Shown piece by piece: positions 31,511 to 39,892 of a stretch of DNA of 44,353 nt. The translations under genes were made by a program, and so were the position numbers. This stretch comes from an uncultured Prevotellaceae bacterium (GTDB lineage: Bacteria > Bacteroidota > Bacteroidia > Bacteroidales > Bacteroidaceae). The notes below the pieces were generated by a model. That model was given only the letters and a program-made list of their open reading frames with translations. It searched no databases and was not told the DNA's origin. Numbering within the stretch: position 1 is the first letter of the stretch; each line of letters begins with the position of its first letter. The DNA lies in assembly GCA_947168395.1 (NCBI GenBank), contig CAMVLT010000028.1:1-44353 (forward strand), read 5' to 3'.

Positions 31511-34500
31511 TTACAATGAGATATTAAAGCCTATGGTGTAGGTGCGAGCCTGCGGATAGACACCATAGTCTACGCCCGTGACCTCTGTCCTATGCTTCTG
31601 AGAGTCGTTGTCCCATCCGGCACCGATTTCAGGGTCGAAGCCCCAGTACTTAGTCCAGGTGAAGAGGTTCTCGGCACGTGCATAGAGACGCAGGCGGCTG
31701 ATGCCGATCTTGCTGGTCAGATTGCGGGGCAGTGTGTAGCCTAAGGTGATGTTCTTCAGGCGCAGGTAGCTGCCGTCCTGGATATACATGTCGCTGCACA
31801 CCCAGTTCTTCGAGTCGCCTAATGTAGGCACGGAGTTCGAGGTGCCTTCACCCGTCCAGCGCTGCAGCACCCAAGTGGGATAGTTACCCGAGGCAATATC
31901 CTGACGGTAGGTAGCATCGAACACATCGACACCGCTGACGCCCTGGAAGAAGACGCTCAAGTCAATACCCTTCCACTCGGCATCGAAGTTCAGACCGAAG
32001 CTCCAGTCGGGTACACCGTTACCTATGTTGGTACGGTCGTCGCTGGTAATCTTGTTGTCGCCGTTGGTATCCACGAAGCGGAAGTCACCGGGCTTGCTGG
32101 TCGTACCGTATTGGGCGTTATAGGCGTCGGCCTCAGCCTGGCTCTGCAGGATGCCGTTGGTCTTGTAGCCATAGAAGAAGGGGAAGGGCTGGCCGTTCTC
32201 TGCACGGGTACCGCCATCAGCAAACTGGCTGATGCCGTAGTTCAGGAAACCCGTGTCGTTACCGAGGTTCTTCAGCTCGTTCTTCAGGTAGGCGGCATTG
32301 GCCTTCACGGCGAAGCGGGCATCGCGGATGTTCCACTTATAGCCCAGCTCAAACTCCCAACCGCTGTTCTCCATGTCGCCGACGTTGGCCAACGGGCGCT
32401 GCTCACCCACATACGACGGGATGGGCATATCGATAATCATGCCGTTAGTCTTCTTCAGGTAGTAGTCGACGCTGAAGGTCAGCTGGTTGTTCCAGAAGCC
32501 GAAGTCAAGACCGATGTTGGTCTGCTCGCTCTCCTCCCACTTCAGGTCTTCGTTGGCCAGTCGATTGGCTTTCGAACCGTAGGTCATCGAGGCGGTCTGT
32601 CCGTAGTAGTAGTTACTGCTGCCACCCGTAGCCGTCAGCGTGGTGTAGGCGAAGTCGCCGATGTTGTCGTTACCGTTCTTACCCCAGCTGGCACGCACTT
32701 TCAGGTTGGCAAGCCAGTCGCGGGTCTGCTCCATGAACTGCTCGTTCATGACGTTCCAACCTACAGAGAACGAGGGGAACGTACCGTATTTCTTGTTCGA
32801 ACCGAAGCGGCTGCTGCCGTCACGACGGATGGTGGCCTGCACCATGTACTTCTCGTCGAAGTTATAGCTCAGTCGGGCGAAGAGCGAAGCTAAGCGGTGC
32901 TCCGTGTAGGGGCCGCCCCATACGCCGACGAGGCTCTTGGCACCCGTCACCTTGCCATCGGCATCGGTAGAGAGTTCCAGGTCGCCGCCAGTGGTGTAGT
33001 TAATGCTGGGTTTGTCGGGGTTGACAAGGTTCCAGTGCGAGCCGCCCAGTTCGTCGCCCTTTGTCTTCAGGGCACTCTGTCCGAGCACCACGCCGATGGT
33101 GTGCTTGCCGAACTGTTTGTCGTAGGTTATCGTGTTCTCAATCTGCCAGGTCGAGTTGTTGCCCTTGTAGGCCGTGGCCTGCGTGTGGTCGCTGTTGCTG
33201 TTGCCCGAGAAGTAGTACTTCTGCAGCGTAGCGCCCTCATAACCCCAGAACGAGAGTTCGGCACTGTAGCTGAAGTGGTATTTCAGCTCGTCCCACAGCT
33301 GCAGGTCAATCGAGAACTTCGGCATGAACTTGTGGCTCCAGTTCTTGTTGGGGTTACCCTGCATCATGGCGATGGGGTTGTTCTGCTCCTGATAGCTGCC
33401 CACGTAGCCGGGGATGGTATAAGGATAACCATTACCATCGTAGTAGAGATCGTAGGCGCTGTAACGGTCAATCATTGCCTGACCATAGCGGGGAACCATC
33501 TCATCGCCCACTTTGTCATAGCCCAGCTGAGTCAGTGTGACGGGCAGCGTGGGGGCGAGGTAGAGGGCAGAGCCGAGGGGCGAGCCCCAAGTGGAGTTGT
33601 CGCTCACACCAGTGTTGTGTACACGCATATAAGAAAGGTTCGCGCCTATGTCGAGCTTGTTCAGGAAGTTGCGCTCTTTTGACTCATCGAAGAGGTTGAA
33701 CTGGTTGTTCGAGCGGATGGTCAGACGGTCGTAGTTCGACTGGCCGTAGTTACCGCCCACGATACCTTCCTGGTCAAAGTAACCTAACGAGAGGTAGTAA
33801 TTCACTTTCTCGGAAGCACCGCTGATGCTCACATCGTGCTGCTGGATGGGTGCTTTGTCGTTGAAGAGCAGTTCCTGCCAGTTGGTGCCGAAGCCATTGA
33901 TGGCATTGCCGTTGGCATCTACCAAGTTGTAGGGGTCGGCATACAGCGGAGACAGCCCGTTCTGCACGCGGCGCTCGTTCTGCAGGATGGCGTAGTCGGT
34001 AGCACCCGTCACGTCGCGCTTCTTCCAAGCACTCTGCCAGCCGTAGCTGAAGTTGTAGTTAATCTGAGCCTTGCCCACCTTACCCTTTTTGGTTGTCACG
34101 AGGATGACACCGTTGGCGGCACGGGCACCGTAGATGGCACCCGAGGCAGCATCCTTCAGCACCTCTATCGACTCAATGTCGTTGGGGTTCACACTCTCCA
34201 TACCGTTCTGGTCGGTAGGCATGCCGTCGATGATATAGAGTGGCTCGGAGCTGTTGATGGTGCCGATACCACGGATGCGAATCATCGACTTCGAGCCAGG
34301 CTGACCGGAAGCCGAGGTGACGCTGACACCAGCGGCCATACCCTTCAGGGCATCCTCGGCACGCAGACGGGTCTTGCCATCGAGGTCGTCGGCCGATACC
34401 TTAGCAATGGAGGCCGTCACCACACTCTTCTTCTGCACGCCGTAGCCGATAACGACAACGTCCTGCAGCGTCTGAGCGTCTTCCTTCAACACAACAGTCA

Positions 34501-34759
34501 TACCGGCTGCAGCCCTCACTTCCTGAGCGACGTAGCCGATATAAGAAATAATAATAGGTGTACCCTCGCTCACCTTCAACGTGAAACGACCATCAATATT
34601 GGTGATGGTTCCGTTCTGAGGGTTGCCTTTCTCGACGACGGAAGCTCCGATGACGGGTTCCCCGCCGTCGTCTGTCACAGTTCCCAAGATGCCTTGGGCG
34701 TTCGTAGCCATCGACACCATCAGTGTCAATAACAACAGTAGATACCTGCTTTGTTTCAT
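31511..34759 (-). CDS. SusC/RagA-type TonB-dependent glycan transporter
   Basis: A 1,082-residue outer-membrane receptor with signal peptide, an N-terminal carboxypeptidase-like domain (ILGTVTDDGGEPVIGASVV), the TonB-box region (LQDVVVIGYGVQKK), a plug domain (EDALKGMAAGVSV, IRIRGIGTINSSEPLYIIDG, IESIEVLKDAASGAIYGARA) and a 22-strand-type barrel ending TYTIGFNISL. It imports beta-glucan oligosaccharides into the periplasm with the SusD partner. It is the first gene of the locus, with TAATTTTG at 34807-34814 as a likely -7 element. The membrane-bound regulator lies immediately upstream. Confidence 0.96.
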   Translation of the reverse strand: MKQSRYLLLLLTLMVSMATNAQGILGTVTDDGGEPVIGASVVEKGNPQNGTITNIDGRFTLKVSEGTPIIISYIGYVAQEVRAAAGMTVVLKEDAQTLQDVVVIGYGVQKKSVVTASIAKVSADDLDGKTRLRAEDALKGMAAGVSVTSASGQPGSKSMIRIRGIGTINSSEPLYIIDGMPTDQNGMESVNPNDIESIEVLKDAASGAIYGARAANGVILVTTKKGKVGKAQINYNFSYGWQSAWKKRDVTGATDYAILQNERRVQNGLSPLYADPYNLVDANGNAINGFGTNWQELLFNDKAPIQQHDVSISGASEKVNYYLSLGYFDQEGIVGGNYGQSNYDRLTIRSNNQFNLFDESKERNFLNKLDIGANLSYMRVHNTGVSDNSTWGSPLGSALYLAPTLPVTLTQLGYDKVGDEMVPRYGQAMIDRYSAYDLYYDGNGYPYTIPGYVGSYQEQNNPIAMMQGNPNKNWSHKFMPKFSIDLQLWDELKYHFSYSAELSFWGYEGATLQKYYFSGNSNSDHTQATAYKGNNSTWQIENTITYDKQFGKHTIGVVLGQSALKTKGDELGGSHWNLVNPDKPSINYTTGGDLELSTDADGKVTGAKSLVGVWGGPYTEHRLASLFARLSYNFDEKYMVQATIRRDGSSRFGSNKKYGTFPSFSVGWNVMNEQFMEQTRDWLANLKVRASWGKNGNDNIGDFAYTTLTATGGSSNYYYGQTASMTYGSKANRLANEDLKWEESEQTNIGLDFGFWNNQLTFSVDYYLKKTNGMIIDMPIPSYVGEQRPLANVGDMENSGWEFELGYKWNIRDARFAVKANAAYLKNELKNLGNDTGFLNYGISQFADGGTRAENGQPFPFFYGYKTNGILQSQAEADAYNAQYGTTSKPGDFRFVDTNGDNKITSDDRTNIGNGVPDWSFGLNFDAEWKGIDLSVFFQGVSGVDVFDATYRQDIASGNYPTWVLQRWTGEGTSNSVPTLGDSKNWVCSDMYIQDGSYLRLKNITLGYTLPRNLTSKIGISRLRLYARAENLFTWTKYWGFDPEIGAGWDNDSQKHRTEVTGVDYGVYPQARTYTIGFNISL

Positions 34760-34806
34760 CTTTGTTTGGTTTTAAGTTAGATTTTACCTTTTTGAGATTT
34801 CTGTTG

Positions 34807-34814
34807 CAAAATTA
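34807..34814 (-). promoter_or_regulatory. -7 element of the beta-glucan locus
   Basis: TAATTTTG on the minus strand, 48 bp upstream of the susC ATG, matches TAnnTTTG. No TTTG is seen at -33, which is common for PUL promoters that need an activator. The rest of the 215-bp gap to the regulator gene shows no coding sequence. Confidence 0.5.
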
Positions 34815-34974
34815 GGAAAAAAAAGAATACCATCCGGCAGTATGAATGGAAAAAGTGGATGAGCATCATCCGCTAAAAAACGTATCTCACTTATTTGTAA
34901 TGATTTACGTTTCAGCACCATCTCAAAAAGAGTGGATAATATATAGAGGTGTACGATTTACATTTATCGTTGTT

Positions 34975-36624
34975 TTACAGGGTTTTCACCTGTCTCTCGA
35001 ACATTTCACGGTTGCCCAACGCACCGTTTTTGATGCGGGCACGGTAATTATAAATAGTGTTCACAGAGTAGTGCAGGAACTCGGCAATCTTCGACGAATC
35101 TTCGAAGCCCAAGCGGATAAGAGCAAAGATGCGGAGGTCGGTGGTGAGACGGTTCTCCTGCTTCGGATGAATGCGGATTTCGGGTTGTAGCAAGGCGTTG
35201 AAGTCGTCAATGAAGTTGGGGAAGAGGTGCAGGAACACGGTGTCGAAGTTCTCGTAAAGTTCCTCCAGCTCTTTTTCCTTCAGCTCCGTCGACTTCGACA
35301 GCTGGAACAGCTCGTCCAGTTCTTTGTTCTTCATCTTCTTGTTCACCATCTTGCGGTAGTTGTCGAGCTTGTCGATGTATTGGGCACAGAGGCTCATAAA
35401 GCGTCCTATGTACTCCTCCTTCACACGGTTGCTCTCTGTGAGCTGGCCATTGACCATCGACAGCTGGGCGTTGAGGGCCGACAACGCCTCTTTCTGTGCC
35501 GACAGCTGACGGTTGGCATCGGCCAGCTCGTCGTTCGACTGCTTCAGGGCATTGCGCGCAGCACCTAATTGCTGATTGCGGCGATGCAGGAAGAAGAGCA
35601 CGCCAAGCAGCAGCAGCGCCAGGGCACTGACGGCCACGATTGACAGCGTCAGCACCCGCGTGTTGCGCTCGACGGCCTTCTGGTAGTTGGCCTCAATGAC
35701 AGTCAGAATGGGCGAGATCTGCCACGAGCGCATCCGTGTGTTGAAGCGGTTGTTGCACTCCCATGTGAATCGTATGTATTGATAGGAGCGGTTCAGGTCG
35801 CCGTCGGCATTGAGCAGTTCCGAGAGCGCAAGCAGTGCCGCCTGGTCCATCACGGCATTACGCACGTCGCAGAGTGCCGACTGCGCTAACCAGTACTTCG
35901 TGTCGTCCAGCTCCTCGCTCACCAGATAGCGGTAGTAGCAGGCTATGGCGTAGTCGTGGGTGTCGGGCTGTACCTGACTGAACCACTGGTCGCAGAGACG
36001 GCGGGCCTCCTGCTGGCGGTCTTGCGCCTTCAGCTCCATCACGCGGTTCATCAGGTAGTCCTTGCTGTCCTTGCTGGTCAGTGTGTAGAGCGAGTCGCGA
36101 TAGGCCGACTGCTGACGGAAATAGTCTTCGCCCATGGTGCTGATCTGTGTGTAGTAGCCCAGCTCACCATAGACGTGCATCTGCGCACGGTAGTAGTGGG
36201 TGAGTCCCGCCGAGTCGAGCCGCGACTTGTCAACGGTCTTCAGCAGCGTCAAGGCCTCCTGGTAGAGTCCTACGGTGGAGCACTGGAAAGCCTTCTGCGC
36301 ACGGCAGCTGCCCACCAGGTCGGCACGGTTCATGGCAGCAGCAGCCGACTCGGCCTTGTCTAAATAGATGAGGGCGGAGTCGTTCTTGTAAGCGCGGTAC
36401 AGCTCGTAGAGCTTGAAAGCCTGCGCATACTGGTCGGCGGGCTGGTGCGCCAGCCGGTAAGCCCGGCTGGCGTCGCTGATCTGTGCTTCGTGGCGCGCCA
36501 CGTACTCCGGGAAGTGGTCTATAGCCTCATCTATCTGCTGGTAGATCGCCTCAAGGTCCTTGCCTTGGGCGGCTACCGTCAGCGTCGACAGCGTCAGGAG
36601 TAGGGTTAGTGTTTGCTTCCGCAT
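34975..36624 (-). CDS. Membrane-bound TPR/HTH regulator (DUF6377, SusR-like) of the PUL
   Basis: A 549-residue protein with a signal peptide (LLLTLSTLTVAAQG), a roughly 300-residue periplasmic helical repeat region of TPR type, one membrane helix (VLTLSIVAVSALALLLLGVL, about residue 325-347), a coiled coil (ARNALKQSNDELADANRQLS) and a cytoplasmic C-terminal domain. The latter ends in a LuxR/HTH-like segment (ALIRLGFEDSSKIAEFLHYS then VNTIYNYRARIKN). The layout fits DUF6377-type regulators that sense glycan breakdown products and activate susC. It starts 19 bp inside the esterase gene, so the two are probably translated together. Confidence 0.8.
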   Translation of the reverse strand: MRKQTLTLLLTLSTLTVAAQGKDLEAIYQQIDEAIDHFPEYVARHEAQISDASRAYRLAHQPADQYAQAFKLYELYRAYKNDSALIYLDKAESAAAAMNRADLVGSCRAQKAFQCSTVGLYQEALTLLKTVDKSRLDSAGLTHYYRAQMHVYGELGYYTQISTMGEDYFRQQSAYRDSLYTLTSKDSKDYLMNRVMELKAQDRQQEARRLCDQWFSQVQPDTHDYAIACYYRYLVSEELDDTKYWLAQSALCDVRNAVMDQAALLALSELLNADGDLNRSYQYIRFTWECNNRFNTRMRSWQISPILTVIEANYQKAVERNTRVLTLSIVAVSALALLLLGVLFFLHRRNQQLGAARNALKQSNDELADANRQLSAQKEALSALNAQLSMVNGQLTESNRVKEEYIGRFMSLCAQYIDKLDNYRKMVNKKMKNKELDELFQLSKSTELKEKELEELYENFDTVFLHLFPNFIDDFNALLQPEIRIHPKQENRLTTDLRIFALIRLGFEDSSKIAEFLHYSVNTIYNYRARIKNGALGNREMFERQVKTL

Positions 36625-38318
36625 ATTACTTTACGGCCATTCTGGATATAGACGCCGGGCCGGAGGGGCGACTGAACGCGGCGGCCGTCAAGCGTGTAAA
36701 TATTATCATTTATCATTTGTCCTTTATCATTTAGACGCGTAGCGTCGCTAATGCCCGTGGGAGTGTACTGACTGTCGTTGCTCAGGAAAACGTCGTTGAT
36801 GAGGAGGGTACCGGCCTTGGAGCAACGGAAGGACACGATGTAGATTTTAGAGGGGTCGATAGTGGCACCGGCAGCATTGTAGACCATGTTGTGCAGGTCG
36901 ATGACAATGGTGGTGCGGCTGTTGATGGTGTCCTTGTAGCTGACACTGTTGATGTTGTTCTTGTTGAACACACGGATTTGGGCATTGCAGGTCTGCGGCT
37001 CCTTGAGCTTGACGACCAAGTATTTGTAGGCCGACATATCGACACCGTTCTTGTAGACCCATCCCGCCTGTCCTCCGGCGGTCTTGGCGGTGATAGAGCG
37101 GGCGACCTCATCATAGTTCACCGTCCCGTAGAGGCTGGTGATGTTGCCGGCGGCAAAGGGGAAGTAGCGCACATCGATGTTGACGGTCTGGCGGGTTTCC
37201 TTGCGGGTGAAGTCTGTGTAGCAGGCCTCGGCGGTACCTTGCTTCTCGGTGGTGGGCGAGAAGATGCTGCCGTTGAAGTCGAAGTCATCGCTGATGTAGG
37301 TCATGTCCTTGGTGACATCCTCTGTATGGTTGTCCTCGAAGGTGGCGGTGACGGGCAGGCGCTGCAGCTGTCCGGGCATGGCCATGACGTTGTCGGCGAG
37401 GTTCAGCTGCTTGACGGTGTAAAACTTCCTAAGCGACGTGGTGAACTTGTAGTCAGGGTCAGCCTTCAGTTCCTGGTTCATCAGCTTCAGGGCCTCAAAG
37501 GCGTAACGTTTGCCAAGGATGCGATAGCCGACGGCGTTGAAGTGCCAGGGGTCCTGACCGTTGCCGGGCAGTCCCTCAGAACTGACGACGTGGGAAGTGG
37601 GCACGACGGTCGGCATGCGTGCCACCTGGGTGTTATGCCCATAGCAGGCACCACCACTCTCCTGGCGCAGGGTTTCGCCTACGAACAGGGGCACGGTGTC
37701 GGCAGCAAGGCCGAGGTCCTTCAGCATGTCCTGATAGATTTTCTTCACCATGTTGGGCCAGTTGGGGTCGCCATTGTTCGAGCAGCCCTGATGCAGCAGA
37801 ATGCCCTTGATGACACCCACCTGCTGGGCTTTCTTGGCCATCTCGATGATGCGCCCGTATGGATTGCTGTTGTAGTTGTTGCGGGCTATCTGTGCCCACC
37901 ACTCGTTGGGATTGTCCTTCATCTTCTGCTGGTACTTGTCCTTGTCGAACATCTCGATGGGACTGCCGCCCATAGCCACAGGAATAACACCAATACGGAC
38001 GTTGGCGGGCAAAGCTGCTACCATTGTGCGGCCGAAGTAGTCGGTGGGGCCGAGACCGCCAACGGGGTTCACCAACGGGGGGATGGCATCGTACCATTCG
38101 CCTAAGGTACGCTTCGGCGAGTCGTAGTTGCAGGTGGCCAACAGCCTGAAGCGCTTGTCGACGTTAGCCTTGTCGACACTCTCAGCCTGCGCATTGCCTT
38201 CCATGTTCGACTGTCCGAAACAGATGTATATGTAGAAGTTAGGGTCTACCTGCGCCCTTACAGGGCTAAATGATAAATGACAAATGACAAATGATAAAGC
38301 TAACAGAACTCGTTTCAT
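36606..38318 (-). CDS. SASA-type (sialate O-acetylesterase/CE6-like) carbohydrate esterase
   Basis: A 570-residue secreted protein. The SGNH-like esterase domain (about residues 25-275) has the nucleophile serine at about 37 in FGQSNMEG, then LGPTDYFGRTMV, AMGGSPIEMFD, LLHQGCSNNGDPN and the DxxH pair in DPWHFNAVGYRILG. A C-terminal beta domain follows, and the tail ends DNIYTLDGRRVQSPLRPGVY then IQNGRKVICGSKH. It would remove acetyl groups from a glycan, but which one is not evident; beta-1,3-glucan itself is not acetylated. The signal peptide and the C-terminal linker are built partly from tandem AAATGACA-type octamers. Confidence 0.85.
   Translation of the reverse strand: MKRVLLALSFVICHLSFSPVRAQVDPNFYIYICFGQSNMEGNAQAESVDKANVDKRFRLLATCNYDSPKRTLGEWYDAIPPLVNPVGGLGPTDYFGRTMVAALPANVRIGVIPVAMGGSPIEMFDKDKYQQKMKDNPNEWWAQIARNNYNSNPYGRIIEMAKKAQQVGVIKGILLHQGCSNNGDPNWPNMVKKIYQDMLKDLGLAADTVPLFVGETLRQESGGACYGHNTQVARMPTVVPTSHVVSSEGLPGNGQDPWHFNAVGYRILGKRYAFEALKLMNQELKADPDYKFTTSLRKFYTVKQLNLADNVMAMPGQLQRLPVTATFEDNHTEDVTKDMTYISDDFDFNGSIFSPTTEKQGTAEACYTDFTRKETRQTVNIDVRYFPFAAGNITSLYGTVNYDEVARSITAKTAGGQAGWVYKNGVDMSAYKYLVVKLKEPQTCNAQIRVFNKNNINSVSYKDTINSRTTIVIDLHNMVYNAAGATIDPSKIYIVSFRCSKAGTLLINDVFLSNDSQYTPTGISDATRLNDKGQMINDNIYTLDGRRVQSPLRPGVYIQNGRKVICGSKH
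38269..38298. repeat. Octamer tandem repeat in the esterase signal peptide
   Basis: About four AAATGAYA octamers in a row encode LSFVICHLSF of the signal peptide. A similar TTTATCAT array at 36703-36732 encodes part of the linker before the C-terminal tail. Confidence 0.7.
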
Positions 38319-38336
38319 AATCGTTTATTGTTTAAA

Positions 38337-38365
38337 TGTTCAACGTTCAATGTTCAATGTTCAAC
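38337..38365. repeat. GTTCAATGT tandem repeats at the TolB-like gene end
   Basis: Four near-exact GTTCAAYGT units straddle the stop codon of the TolB-like gene and encode its last residues (LNIEH). Confidence 0.7.
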
Positions 38366-39849
38366 GTCTTGACGTATTTCACGGGTTCGCCGTCGCCCTT
38401 GAGCAGGTCGGCAAACGTCTGCGGACTGATGGTGACAGGGCCGCGCATGAACTCGGGAATGTTGTAGCACCTGAGGAACTGGCGGTGATAGTCGGGGTCG
38501 GCCTGCGGCAGTTCGAAGGGCTTGCTCCACTTGCCGTCCTTGCCGACATGGGCAAAGAACGGGCGGGTGAAGGTGCCGTCGTCACGGCGGCTGCTGAACA
38601 CGAGCCAGCGGCCGTTGGACGACCACGTGTGGTAGCTCTCGGTATCGGGCGAATTGACCTCCTGCAACGGGCGTGCCTCGCCGCTCTGCAGGTCGAGGAG
38701 CCACAGGTCGGCATCGTGGTGCCAGATGTGGAAGTAGCCATAGCGTGCCATCGTGAACACTAAGTAGCGGCCGTCGGGCGATATGCGGGGCAGCACGGCA
38801 CTCATGTCCAAAGTGTCGGCGGCAAACACTATCTGGCGGGGGCCGAACTGGCGGGTATCGGGGTCGAACGATTTCTTGTAGATGCTGTACTTCAGCTCTG
38901 TGGCACGCTGAATCACATCAGCTGTCCGGTCGATGGAGTCGCGGCGGTCGAAGTGGGCGCTACAGTAGTAGAGCGTACGGCCGTCGGGTGCCCAGGCAGG
39001 GAACACCTCGAACTCGGTGGTGTCGTTTTCCAGATTGGTCACCTCGCCGCTGTCGATGTCGTAGGCTATGATGTCGCTCTCCGTATCGTAGACCTCAATC
39101 TTGTTGAGGTCGGTAACGTGGAAACTCTGGTGAGTCTTGTCCGTGGAGTAGACGATGAACTTCAGCCAAGGGTGCCAGGCGGGATAGACACCGGCCGAGA
39201 GGATGGAGTCGCTGCGCATATTCACCTTCTTCAGCTTTCCGTCGTAGGCAATGACGGTGCCGCCGCTCTTCTGACGGGCGTGGAACTGCATGCGCTCAGG
39301 GTTCCACTGCTGGTAGTTGTGGCAGTTGATGCACTGGCCCTCGCGCTCGAAGCCGCAGAGCATATTGTCGTAGATGACACTCTCGTCGTAGTTCTCCAGG
39401 CAACGCTGACTGATGGTGAGTGCCTCGTAGCTGACGAACGACGGGGGAATGAGACGGTAACTCAGGTAGGAGTCGATGCTGTCCGTCGACACATTGATGC
39501 GGAAGGGCTTGTAGTGCGTCCACTGCCCGTCGCGGCAGGCATAGACATCGACGCTGACAGTGCCGCCTCCTGCCGTCAAGGCTCGCCATTCGTCCATCGT
39601 CGGCTGCATCTTGCCCTCGCAGACCACCTCCTCGTTACCTGCCGCATAGCGGGCTATCATCTGGTCGGCCTCTTCGTCCAGCTCGAAGGTCAGCGGCGCT
39701 ATGTTCACAGGTACGGTGACGTCCACATAGTCAGGGTAAATCTTCGGCAGCCGTCCGCTCTCCGTAAACGAGGCTGGCACCGACGGCTTGCAAGCTATGG
39801 CAAGCCAGCACCAGCAACCTATATAGAATATATACTTCCTAAACATCAT
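38347..39849 (-). CDS. TolB-like (PD40) lipoprotein with a CxxCH haem motif
   Basis: I take the start at ATG 39849 (MMFRKYIFYIGCWCW); the frame also opens at 39873. The signal ends in LAIACKPS, a lipobox. The N-terminal domain (about residues 30-150) is beta-rich. GQCINCHNYQQW (C181-H185 counted from 39873) is a classical c-type haem attachment motif. The second half carries WD/PD40-like blades of the TolB family (YPAWHPWLKFIVYS, FPAWAPDGRTLYYCSAHFD, LPRISPDGRYLVFTMARYG, YHTWSSNGRWLVFSSRRDD). It is probably periplasmic and possibly part of a redox or sensing complex. It is 43 bp downstream of the DUF6057-type gene, so the two probably work together; function unknown. Confidence 0.8.
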   Translation of the reverse strand: MMFRKYIFYIGCWCWLAIACKPSVPASFTESGRLPKIYPDYVDVTVPVNIAPLTFELDEEADQMIARYAAGNEEVVCEGKMQPTMDEWRALTAGGGTVSVDVYACRDGQWTHYKPFRINVSTDSIDSYLSYRLIPPSFVSYEALTISQRCLENYDESVIYDNMLCGFEREGQCINCHNYQQWNPERMQFHARQKSGGTVIAYDGKLKKVNMRSDSILSAGVYPAWHPWLKFIVYSTDKTHQSFHVTDLNKIEVYDTESDIIAYDIDSGEVTNLENDTTEFEVFPAWAPDGRTLYYCSAHFDRRDSIDRTADVIQRATELKYSIYKKSFDPDTRQFGPRQIVFAADTLDMSAVLPRISPDGRYLVFTMARYGYFHIWHHDADLWLLDLQSGEARPLQEVNSPDTESYHTWSSNGRWLVFSSRRDDGTFTRPFFAHVGKDGKWSKPFELPQADPDYHRQFLRCYNIPEFMRGPVTISPQTFADLLKGDGEPVKYVKTLNIEH

Positions 39850-39862
39850 ATTGCTCATTGTC

Positions 39863-39892
39863 TTACTTCTCACTTCTCACTTCTCACATTTC
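39863..39892. repeat. CTTCTCA tandem repeats in the DUF6057/TolB gene gap
   Basis: Three to four CTTCTCA units fill the gap between the DUF6057-type stop and the TolB-like start. Confidence 0.6.

Noticed and set aside
36891..38105. A 404-codon open frame on the plus strand
   Set aside because: It lies antisense to the esterase gene, whose product has clear motifs (FGQSNMEG, DPWHFNAVGYR). The plus-frame protein has no domain or signal and is explained by G+C-rich codon use. The same holds for the other long plus-strand frames (for example 20021-20827, 33836-34732, 38953-39948).
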